Shown piece after piece: positions 23,384 through 32,838 of a DNA stretch of 64,000 nucleotides. This DNA is from Oxytricha trifallax (taxonomy: Eukaryota > Ciliophora > Spirotrichea > Sporadotrichida > Oxytrichidae). The stretch spans positions 33,326 through 97,325 of the forward strand of contig ARYC01017088.1 in assembly GCA_000711775.1 (NCBI GenBank), written 5' to 3'. The notes beneath the pieces are model-generated. The model did no database searches, was not told the origin of the DNA, and saw nothing but the letters and a program-made list of their open reading frames with translations. Positions within the stretch are counted from its first letter, which is position 1; the number at the start of each line of letters is the position of its first letter. Both the position numbers and the translations under genes were made by a program.

Positions 23384-24412
23384 ATGATGAGTAATATTTA
23401 GATTTACTGCTTAAGCTTTGGTATGGTACAAGTATTAATATAGACTAAGTCAATCCTGCAATGAATTATGCAGCTATAGCAAAGCTTCTGCGTAAGAGTG
23501 CCTCAACAGTTAGTTATCATTGCTGTTGGCTGTTTAGCATTATAATTAAGGCACTTGAAAGCATCCTGCAAGAAAATAAAAGTTCTCACAGCACCATATT
23601 GACTACCTCTGCGACTCGAAGACTTTAAAGTATTGGGCACACTTTCCCACTAGACTAGCGAGCTGTGATGTTTCATCGCAAGTTTCCTGACATGCGTATC
23701 TCTCCTTAAACTATAGCCAACATTTTTAGAAGAAATGGTATTACTCTCAAGACTGTCAACAGAGTGAAGAGAGTGATTGATTTTACAGTGTCATTTTATA
23801 GGAATAATTTAAACTTTATATATGATTAAATGCAGAGGGCTTTTGATAATAACATCAAGTTCATACACGCTGATGAAGCTGTATTCACCTTCAACACGTT
23901 TATTAACAAGTCATGGTACAAAAAGTATGATAATATAGAAGTTTATGACTAAAACGTGAAGGTAGTCACCCATGCAATTTTAGATGGTATTAGCGAAGAT
24001 TCAGGCTTAGAAAGTTATGTCATTCACCCTCGCTCTATTAAGCGAGAGTAGTAGATAGAGTTCCTTCATAAGCTCAGAGAGAAGTATAGCAATCAAGAGA
24101 TCATCCTGTTTGTTGATAACCTTTCAGTTCATAAAGACTAAGGAGTCTAAGAAAGCCTATGAAGAACTAAATATAACTCCTGTTTACAACGTTCCTTATA
24201 GCCCATAATTTAATGGAATTGAATTATACTGGAGTTAAATCAAGACTCACTACAAGAAGCTACTGCTGTATCATCTTATGCATGACTTGCCCATCGATAC
24301 AGTAGACTTAATTCAAAGCAGCTGTAAGAGAGTGAGCGTAGATAAGACAACAATTTGTGCGAGAGAGGGAAGAATGAATATTTATAAATAAGTTTTAGAT
24401 TTATTCGAATGA
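23384..24412 (+). pseudogene. TBE B DDE transposase (42-kDa type)
   Basis: ATG 23384 to TGA 24410-24412. It keeps all three catalytic positions: HADEAVFTFN (~23865), EIILFVDNLSVHK (~24110) and FNGIELYWSQIK (~24213). Also visible: RAVMFHRKFPDMRIS and RRNGITLKTVNRVKRVIDF. A single extra base right after the second catalytic block (~24137, GTTCATAAAG-ACTAAGG) shifts the frame, and an earlier shift lies near 23420. Apart from these the protein matches TBE A closely and would be a more complete transposase. Broken gene, or a gene carrying a sequence error at that base. Confidence 0.78.
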
Positions 24413-24418
24413 ATATAT

Positions 24419-25208
24419 TCACATATTAAATTGACCCATAAATGGGTTTGACTTCTCTTTTTTCTCCTCTTCTTATGGCTTGCTTGGGCCCATATTTCTT
24501 CTCTTTGTGCCAGCTCCTGCATCTATGCTCATTTCATCTGGCTTTTAAGCATCTTTATAAAGTCTCTTGCTCACTTAATGAATATTCTATGACTTTCTCT
24601 CTCTGTGACTTTGCATGTTCTTTCATTAGGAATATACCAGTTCCAGGTTTCCCTACAAAGTTATGTGTCAAAGCTTACTAGAGAGGTATGGATGCTTCTT
24701 AAGCTCCGCAAGCCAGGTCTCGCTTATTAGTATGCCTTGCTTCTTTTAATCTTCAGGAGAAATAGAGTAGCGTTTCTTGTGAGCTTCTTCAATGATCTCT
24801 CTGAGATAATCTCTCTCTTAAAGTGCCAAGAACACCAAAGAAGAAGCTCCTTTCTGGAAGTTTGTTAGAGAGTTGTTTCTTGGTAGGAAGATAAACTACC
24901 AACTCTTCATCATTCATCGCATCCTCGTAGAGATTAGTGACTGAAATCTCTGAGTAGTTTGGTATATCTATCAACTTTATTTCATTGTTTTTGAAGGCTA
25001 TCTTCTCATCACACAGAATAGCTTTTAAGAATGAAATTTTGGTACCTTCCATCGTTGGAAGGAATAAACCCACTATAGTATGTGTTTAAGTCTATGTCAC
25101 ATGCTTACCATGCTGAGTGAGGTATCGATAGAGATCTTCCTTGCTTCTAAATCTTGAGATAATTTCTTAAGCTTCAACTCTCTTCATTGCAGTACTTATA
25201 GATTCCAT
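24419..25208 (-). pseudogene. TBE B 22-kDa-type protein, frame-shifted
   Basis: Start ATG 25208 (MESISTAMKRVEAQE). The frame runs through FRSKEDLYRYL, VGLFLPTMEGTKISFLKAI, NEIKLIDIPNYSEIS and LPERSFFFGVLGTLRE, then hits TGA at 24789. The rest of the gene (LTRNATLFLLK-like and the basic tail) lies in another frame down to ~24419, matching the C-terminal part of the intact TBE A copy. One frame change at ~24800 explains the truncation. Function unknown. Confidence 0.7.
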
Positions 25209-25259
25209 CCTTGTTCCTTCTCTTATTATTTAATTTCAAATTTTAACATATAGAGTTCT

Positions 25260-25774
25260 GGATCCAACTGTTAAAAATCTTAGTATTAAATATGGGCATC
25301 TTATAGGAGGTCAACTTGGTAAGGATACGTGGAAAAAGCTGGCAGAAGCTGTAACAAACTTCAGAGTTGGAACTCCATTTTTATCAATTTAGTTCCATTA
25401 AATTAGTACTAAATTTGTTTAAATTTAATAAGTACCGGTACTAAATTCGTTTAAATTTAATTGGTACCAATTTAATAGTACCAAAACTTAATTAGTACCT
25501 AGTTTTAAACTAATGAGGGTTTAATGGAAAAGTTCCTAAATGGTTCAAAACCTAAATGGTACCAGTACCAACCCGATTTTATGCTTGGTTGGTACCAAAA
25601 TCGAAATTATTAAGTATGAAATTAGAAAAAATATATTTATAAAATAAGCATAAATATGATATCTAACACCTTAAATACAACCATAATTGTTGTCGCATCA
25701 ACCCCTATACAGAGTGACTATAACCAGAAAGGTTATTAGAGCTTTATAATAGAAATTTAAATTTGAATTTAAAC
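25260..25774. promoter_or_regulatory. TBE B divergent promoter region with GGTACC/AGTACC repeats
   Basis: Between the divergent 22-kDa and zinc-finger/kinase genes lie about nine copies of a GTACC/GGTAC core (25408-25600), several in palindromic form (AGTACCGGTACT, TTGGTACCAA, GGTACCAGTACC). The flanking framework AAACTTAATTAG is shared with TBE A, where the core is AGGAG instead of AGTACC. A conserved block beginning AGGAGGTCAACTTGG at ~25316 is common to TBE A, TBE B and the deleted copy at 31.7 kb. Regulatory or DNA-binding function is inferred. Confidence 0.5.
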
Positions 25775-27588
25775 ATGGCAGCTAACTTAAATCGTAAGGC
25801 AGTTTCTCTTGGAACAGGTTAATCATTGCTCAACTTTGGCTCCTCCAAGAAACCAGAAGTAATTTATATTGAAAAGGAGGTAGAGCAAAGAGCTCTAGAG
25901 TTTGAAGCTGAGGTCTTTAAAATTTAAGTTTAAAACAAGAAGTAGAGTGCTGAGATGGGAGTTTAGACATAAGTTGAATTGGTTGAGGAAGATAAGGAAC
26001 AGCAACCAATAGAAAAAATTAAAACATTTTAATGTGAGGACTGCTAAAATTTTTTCTCAACTGAGTCTTGCTTGAAGAGGCATATTAAAGAGGTACAGAG
26101 CTAAGATCTACTTTAAGCGTGATAAAGTAGATGGTAGATATTAATGCACATCATGCATGTAGTCTTATACTCAATCAGCCAAAGTAAAGAGGCATATCCA
26201 AAAGCATCATTTAAGCGAATTCCTGATTAAAGATGAGGAGACTTAAAAGCTTGTACCAGCTAAAAGAAAAAATAACTCTCTTGAGTCATAAAAAGAACAG
26301 TAAGAGACACTTAAGAGATAGAAGCGATTAGAGTCTATGAACTAACCAGCAAATGGTATGTATATAGCATGCTTATAAGAGAGAGAGAGAAATGTAAATA
26401 CCTGCATTAAATGCAGTTGACATAAACAACTGTATTGAGAACTATTTAAATATTGACGTACCAAACAAGGTAAGACTTATAGTTGTTGATGAATTCGCTT
26501 ACAAGTTATATCCATTCAAGTATCTCATTAAGAACGAGCAATATTAAAATGAGTTTGCAAATGAATACATAGTGCTGAGAGAGGCATAGAAAAGATAATT
26601 ATGATTTATAATAAGAAATTAATAATTTTAATCAAAAACTTAATATATTAAAAAGTATTCGTATATATCAAACGCAGGTGGAGGTACAGCACTCACATAA
26701 AATGTAAGTTACAAAAAGTATATCTTAATTTATTTTTTTTTAGTGGTCCTACCTGGTAAGACTACTGGTGCCACAAGGTTGGTGCTTCGCAGGGACACAC
26801 AGAGAGGGGAACAAGAAACTGTAAAAATGCATGAAGATGAGGACGATGATGAATAAGACAAGATGTTTTTTTTAGATATTTCCATTTTTGTTAATTATAA
26901 TAAGTATTCTGATCAAATCAAATTAAATTGTTAATTAACTATATTTTTCAAATTATATATCATGAATGCTAGAACTTAGCTAAGCTCGACGGAGTTATAC
27001 TTGGTCATGATTTTTTTTGCGTTAAAACTCAAGAAGTTTGAAATGACTCTAAGAGAGTATCTCTACCATAATAGATATCCTGATGATTTGAATGAGATAC
27101 TCATAGAAATGACTAAGGGTGTGAAAGAGCTCCATGATCTAGGGTATGTTCATAGAGATTTGAAGCCAGAAAATGTAATGCTAAATCTCTGCCCTTTAGA
27201 AGTAGTAGTCATAGATTTCAACAGAGCAATAAGACAAGAGATAGTGACTTTAGCTAAGGTTTTAGGCACTCCAGGATACTTCCCTATAAGAGAGAAATGG
27301 ACAAATGGCTCTGTATAATGGGATGTTTGGGCGGTAGCTGCAATTATCTTAGAGTGCGATATGGAAAGTAAGTCATACTTTGGAACAAAACATGAGAAAT
27401 AATGAATAAGTTAGGCTGCTAAACATATTAAACAAGATGAAATATGCAGTGAAATTAAGAAGATAGTTGAGATGGTAATCGTAAAAGCTCCAGCATATTT
27501 AAGATAATCATTGGATGATATACTAGAACAACTACAGACTGCTAGATTCAAGAGGTACCACAAAGATAAGCAGATAAAATTTGTTTGA
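25775..27588 (+). pseudogene. TBE B zinc-finger/kinase protein (57-kDa type), with insertion
   Basis: ATG 25775 (MAANLNRKAVSLG) to TGA 27586-27588. Finger 1: CEDCQNFFSTESCLKRHIKE, frame-shifted right after. Finger 2: YQCTSCMQSYTQSAKVKRH then IQKHH, complete. A linker (ENYLNIDVPNKVRLIVVDEF) leads to the kinase, interrupted at ~26598-26960 by unrelated sequence. The kinase resumes with LREYLYHNRYPDD, DLGYVHRDLKPENVML (~27140), VVIDFNRAI (DFG as DFN) and GTPGYFPIREKW, and ends AAIILECDM. The HRD catalytic loop is intact, unlike the 11-kb element. Several frame changes. Role as in TBE A. Confidence 0.75.
26598..26960. other. Insertion in TBE B kinase gene carrying an intron-containing coding fragment
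   Basis: This segment interrupts the kinase homology and has no counterpart in TBE A. Its centre is GC-richer: GGGTALTQN is followed by a canonical intron (26704-26743, GTAAGTTAC...TTTTTTTTAG, 40 nt), then VVLPGKTTGATRLVLRRDTQ and an acidic stretch EDEDDDEQDK. Flanks are very AT-rich. It looks like a captured piece of a host gene (MDS-like) in plus orientation. The protein is not recognised. Confidence 0.5.
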
Positions 27589-27739
27589 ATTAAGTACACT
27601 AATACTCTAAAAATATTCATTAAATTCATATAAAACCTGCGTTTTCTCTACTATCCCCAATAAGACCCCAACTATACCCTACAAATCAAAGCACTTATAA
27701 ACCTCAATAAGGGGTTTTGGGGTTTTAATTGTGCCATCC

Positions 27740-29809
27740 TAGATTAGACTCCAATCCAATAATGTTGTTATTGTGATCTCTAGAGAAGAATGAATATTTC
27801 AAACAAGCATCTAACATGTAAATCAATATCTTAACAGTTAAGAAGAGTGGGAAGTGCCATGACTCCAAATCATCATTAGAATATGGAATTTGAAGTGACT
27901 TTCGATGTTTATGTCATCCACTAAATCTTTCTCCTCTTACCTTATAAAATCAAGCATTTCTTTCATTTCATGGTCCTCTATTTTATTGATACCATTATCA
28001 ATTTTTTCTTCTTCCTCGATTGCCTCATCAATAATTTCAATACCTTCTTTTTCAGTTACATTTAGAATCCATATGACTCAGCTCTGATTTATTATTTCTT
28101 TCTTAATTAGGCAACTAATTTTGCCTTGATGCTGCCATAGAATCTTCTTACTTCCTTTGTCAAGACAGGAGATGCTGTAATAAATACCATCTTTATTCCA
28201 GAATGTTTCTCCAAATCTTTAGCTTCTATCAAAGGCTTTCTCTCTTTCTTCTTTTTGGCTTCTTCTACTTTTCCTTCTTCATTCCCTTTAAATAATTTAG
28301 GATCATTATTTTGGACTGAAGCTAAGAAATTTTATTTTTTCTTCTCTTGCCTTTTAAATATCTGATTTTCATGATGCTTTCTCAAAATGGCATAGAGTAT
28401 TTCTTAGGCAAATAATCTGAGAATTGAAGTTGTTGTTTTACCAGTACCAGATCTTCTCAAACATAGAAGATTTTGGTTTGAGGAAACAACGTCTTTTTAA
28501 TGTTAACTGAGCTTGATATTAAGGTGGGCATTAAGTCTAAATGTTTGTTTGTTACTGTCCATTTGATTCTTGACTTTTTATTTAACTTAGACTTACTTCT
28601 GAGCTACTATTAATAATTAAAAAATTCCTATTGTTGGTTTGACACTTAATGGAAGTATACCTATCTTCTTGTCTTTTAGTTGAACATAAATGAAATAATA
28701 TATGTCTACTTAATAAATGATGATGGTGGCTATTCTTTTAGCATTATTTTGAATATCTTTAATAGTCTTATATAGTAAGAAATTATGTCTCCTTAAAACA
28801 AGTGCTTGTATTAAACAGCAATTTGAAGTTCATTTAAAGGAGCATCTCTTCTAAAATTTGTATTTATATACTAAAAGCATTGAAATTTATCTGGATCCTC
28901 ACGGATAGTCATTTTGTGAGTATCATACAAGCTCTTTCTATTGTATCTTAGGAATTTTATGTCAATCATATCGTTAAGGATGATTTATTACTATAGTTGA
29001 ATTGGGTCAAAACTTTCTCTATCTGCAGCACAGACAGGAATTCTCTCTGGCATAATTGTACTCATGATTTATCTTTCTGAATTGAAAGCTTCTTCAATGA
29101 TATCACTAAAAGCAATTGAAATATCTATTTCCCAGTTTTAATGTCTAGAATCAGTTCTAATATGTTTGTGAAGGAATAAAATACATCTAGCCATGAAGGT
29201 AAGATAAAAGAGTAGTGCATCCAACTCTTCTCCGGTAAATTAAAGAGCTTCATACATTGGTCCTTTCTGACTCTAATGTCCTACTCTGACTTGATGTCTC
29301 CAAAGAATGGAACTTTCAAGTAAATATGTGGTTGATCAAGTCAAACGTTGTTTATTTATTATACTTAGCCTTTACCTGGAGATCAATAAGTGTATCTTAT
29401 TATAAATACAAAGTTCTTGAAGCTCTTTTGTATCTACCACTGTCAAAGTCTAAGCTTTTATTTAAGTTATGTGAGGTAGAATAAGCTACAAAGGCTTCTT
29501 GAAGTGAGATCAAGAGTTCTTAGTCTTCAATTGGTGTACCTTCTTGTACGAAATAAGATTTTATCATCCTAAGATAGAATAATTGTGAGTTTCAGTTATT
29601 TCCAGAGATCATGTTTAATTTAAATGAATATATTATCAATTGTTGAATTTATAAACTTACTCACTAACGTTATCCCTAAATTAAATAAGTCTGGAATTTA
29701 AATATGAATTCTGTTGCTTAGCATCGATGGCTCCTTATGTATTGTAGTTTGCATAAGCTGAATAGATATCGTCGGTAAAAGTAAATTCTTCGTACTTTTC
29801 AATGTTCAT
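27740..29809 (-). pseudogene. UvrD/TRANK1-like helicase gene, N-terminal part with motif I
   Basis: Probable start ATG 29809 (MNIEKYEEFTFTDDIYSAY). A canonical intron (29660 down to 29569, GTAAGTTT...TATCTTAG, 92 nt) restores the frame into MIKSYFVQEGTPIEDQELL. A long open stretch follows (LDALLFYLTFMARCILFLHK, SIAFSDIIEEAFNSERQ, SLYDTHKMTIREDPDKF). Then Walker A, LRRSGTGKTTTSILRLFAQE (~28450-28395), reached through a one-base frame change near 28490. The block ends WHFPLFLTVKILIYMLDA...FFSRD at ~27790, where TBE B interrupts. Order and motifs match TRANK1-like UvrD helicases; the gene continues at 17.9 kb. One of several frame breaks sits in a run of five A. Confidence 0.75.
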
Positions 29810-30097
29810 TCTTTAAATAAAGATATGCTTTTTATAATTAATATTATGAAATATAATATAATTTATCAGATTTATATTAATGAGATCCAACCAATGCAAT
29901 TATTATTTATATTGATTGCATATATATTTACTGTTATTAAGTTAAACATGATAATATATTAGCAAATAAAAATGTAAGAATCACCCCCCCCCCATAATTG
30001 AGTGCAAGTCAAGTGATGAATTAATCAATCTAAGTAGAAGATCTTGATAATTTCATGTAATCATTCATTTATAATTTGAAAAATTATATTAAGCTAC
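29810..30097. other. Divergent intergenic gap with C10 run
   Basis: AT-rich gap between the helicase start (leftward) and a coiled-coil gene (rightward), so promoters for both may lie here. It holds a run of ten C at 29984-29993, odd in this composition and similar to the C runs at 34796-34804 and ~48745. No gene seen. Confidence 0.35.
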
Positions 30098-30830
30098 ATG
30101 AAGATCATTAAAAGACCTGTGTCAAGGAACAGAGATATGTAGGTATGTAATTATTAGAGAAATAGCACTTCCTATCTATGAAAAATTAAAGCTAATTGAT
30201 TGATTTATAGAGGCTGAAATGGCATTAAATCGCATAAATGAGTTGAAACTCAAGTAATCAACAAATAGATGGGATGAGCTTATGAAGAGATAAGAAGAGG
30301 AGAAGCAAGAAGTTGAACAAGCACATATTTTAGAGTATCTATATTTCAATAGATTCTGGGAGGAGCAGATTCGTAATTGCAATAAGATAATTAATAATAA
30401 ATGGATGAACTTGAGATTAAGCATACTAAAGAACTCGAAGATAACATAGTCAAGCTTGAGAATGAACTATGTACTATTCCCAAAGCTTCTTCAGAGCTAT
30501 TGAACATGAAGAAAATTCAAGAATATTTAGGTCTTTAAGGAGAGTAAGTCACTTCGATTATGGTTTTTATAATACATGCATAGTTACAAGGGAGCCCATC
30601 AAATGCAAATGGAAGTCCATAAAAGAGAGCAGCAATAACAAGAAAATCATTTAGTAGAAGGATGAAAGAAGATTGTGACTTTTGAAGCTACTTTAATGAA
30701 CAAGCAAATGATTGAGATGACTTCATTAAGGTGAAAGTAAAAACTTTAAAGATTAGCTATTGAGCACTAAAGAATGAGAGGGCAAGAGCAAATAAGTAAT
30801 ATTTCATTATCTAATTAATTTTTATGATAT
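30098..30830 (+). pseudogene. Coiled-coil protein gene, N-terminal fragment
   Basis: ATG 30098 (MKIIKRPVSRNRDMQ), then an intron with 5' GTATGT at 30143 and 3' AG near 30210-30212. Then AEMALNRINELKLKQSTNRW and LMKRQEEEKQEVEQAHILEY, strongly charged and helical. After a frame change near 30395 it continues DELEIKHTKELEDNIVKLEN, then KEAHQMQ-like and ATLMNKQMIEMTSLR, with an in-frame TGA near 30735. Alternating charge indicates a coiled coil. It resembles conserved ciliate/flagellar coiled-coil proteins in style but I cannot name the family. The 3' end seems missing before the deleted TBE. Confidence 0.5.
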
Positions 30831-30852
30831 GCTGCTATAAAGATATTAAAAC

Positions 30853-31476
30853 ATGCTTAAGGAGCTTTTTAATCAATAAAACCTAGAAAAAATTAGTATT
30901 GAAAAGAAGTTAAATGGTTGTTCTCCTGATAAGAGTAAAATTTCTACTCTTAGTAATTCACCCTCAAAGAAATCCATCCAAAACTAAAAGTTGTCACTTA
31001 GTGGAGGAGGAAAAAAATTAATTAAAATTGACTGTATTTTTCCCCAATATAAATTTTTATATTTCACTTAAGTTACTTGCAAATCAATCAATAGAATAGC
31101 TTTGCAATATGTGATGACGTAATTGAGAGATGATAGTGATTTGCATTTAATATAAGCTCTTAAATAATATGAAATAGAATTAATTTAAGTTAGCTATCTT
31201 GCCTCAAAAGTACAAATCTTTACTCTAGGCATACTTTTTCCCTGTAAAAGGTATCCCTTCATTAAATCCTTAATTTCTATTAAAGGACAGCACATTGACA
31301 ATAGCTAATCTAGCTAGGACAAGTTATAATCCGACTAGCTATTTAGCTTCCATGACTATTATCAAGATAAGATAAATGATTTGGCCACATTAGTGGACCT
31401 CTCTGGTAAGATATTTTCCTAATATCTTTTTAGATAAGGAAGAATAAAAGCTCCTACATCAAAATCTCGTTTTTGA
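30853..31476 (+). CDS. Hypothetical protein, 207 codons
   Basis: An open frame under the ciliate code from ATG 30853 to TGA 31474-31476, without internal stop. It begins MLKELFNQQNLEKISIEKKL, has a Ser/Lys-rich segment, then a more hydrophobic C-terminal half (SYLASKVQIFTLGILFPCKR, FHDYYQDKINDLATLVDLSG). It is downstream of the coiled-coil fragment on the same strand and could be a later part of that gene. No family recognised. With only TGA as stop, a 207-codon frame can arise by chance, so confidence is moderate. Confidence 0.35.
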
Positions 31477-31694
31477 CTAACATCTTGATGAAAGAGAAAA
31501 GTTAGGCTAGAATCTTTTCGGGTTTGACCTTATAAAATCTCAAAACAATTAAGTGTACACTCCTGATATTTTCAATCACAACGCTATTTAATAATCCCCA
31601 AATGTCAATTGATAACTAAATATAATGGCTAAGGAAAGAGCTTAGCATTGTAAAATAGTAATGCAAATAAAATCTTTCTCAATTAAAAGAGAAT

Positions 31695-32778
31695 CAAAAC
31701 CCCAAAACCCCTTCATTAGTTTTTTATGTGTTTTGATTGATATGGGTAAAGTTGGGGTTTAGGGTTTTTGAGGTTTATTGAATTCCTGCTTTTTGATTTC
31801 CTTATATTTATACAATGTGTAAGTATAATTTTTTATAATTCAATTTTTTACAGCTATGTACTCCTGAGGAATACTTTTTAGCATTTATTATAAATGAAAT
31901 ATCCTCTAATTTTTAATTTTCTATTTGATTTATTTTGTTTTTTCAAAATAGTTGAATTTCTTCAAAATTTCAAATCCATATTTGAAGTTGCTTATTTTCA
32001 ATATTTATATACTCCCAATATAGTTTTTTTATTTTAGAAGATCCTCCTAAATAAATTATTGATTAATTAGGTGCTGTTTTAATGGAACTTATTGTCAAAA
32101 TGTATATTCATAACTAAAATTTGTTTACAACTTCAATATCTTTCTCCATAATAGACATTTAATTGACCTCCAATAAAAATCCTATATTTAAGAAGTGATT
32201 TATATTTTATTAAATCTATAAATACATTCTTTTAAGATTGACACACATCTTTGCTAATTTCATCTCTAATTAATGGGTCAAATGGATAAAATATTATATT
32301 TAAAATCTTCATTTCTCAAATATTTTTAATATTTTTATATTTGTGCTTTATAAATTTGCGTTACCTGTTTGAATTAAGCTCTGTGAACGATTTGCAAACT
32401 CTATATTATAGTATAAAGAAGAAGTAATTAATTATAAGACCTTCATTCTTAAAAATGAATATTGCTTAAATGTCTAAAATTATTAATGAATGAGATATTA
32501 AGTTTCTTTAATATGATTGGTATAAATGATCATAAATAAAAAGTAGATAAACATAGAAAGACTAGTTATAAATTTTATCAATTCCCTAAAATGCTCTCTA
32601 ACATATATCTAAATAATAATACACAAAGGGTATGTATTAATGTTCTCTCAAAAATTCTCTTTGATATATTAAATCACCATAAAAATGATGCTTCATAACC
32701 TCAAGAAACCCTAATCCCCAAAATTACTCATATCAATCAAAACTCATATAAAACTCATGAAGGAGTTTTGGGGTTTTG
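31695..32778. mobile_element. Internally deleted, non-autonomous TBE
   Basis: Left end CAAAACCCCAAAACCCC at 31695; right end CTCCTTCATGAAGG-type sequence leading to GTTTTGGGGTTTTG at 32778. Terminal inverted repeats of ~80 bp share TTTTGATTGATATG. Target-site duplication AAT at 31692-31694 and 32779-32781, agreeing with the ANT target of TBEs. At 1,084 bp none of the three genes remains, but the conserved intergenic block (reverse of AGGAGGTCAAnnT, at ~32165-32050) and an AGATCCTCCT core at ~32040 are kept, suggesting a cis-acting role. Confidence 0.85.
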
Positions 32779-32838
32779 AATATATAAGAGGTAAATATCT
32801 GTTAGTCAGAAAGAGAGCAAGCAATTAGTAAAAAATCT

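Larger units (their letters stand above)
23245..27726 (+). mobile_element. TBE transposon B, ~78-bp terminal inverted repeats
   Basis: Begins CAAAACCCCAAAACCTC at 23245, directly after an ATT trinucleotide that separates it from TBE A, and ends GGGGTTTTGGGGTTTT at 27726. The ~78-bp terminal inverted repeats share GTTTATAAGTGCTTTG and TAGGGTATAGTTGGGG and differ from those of TBE A, so this is a second TBE family. It carries the same three genes in the same orientations. All are frame-broken and the kinase gene carries a ~360-bp foreign insertion. The right flank (AAT) resumes minus-strand helicase coding sequence. Confidence 0.9.
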
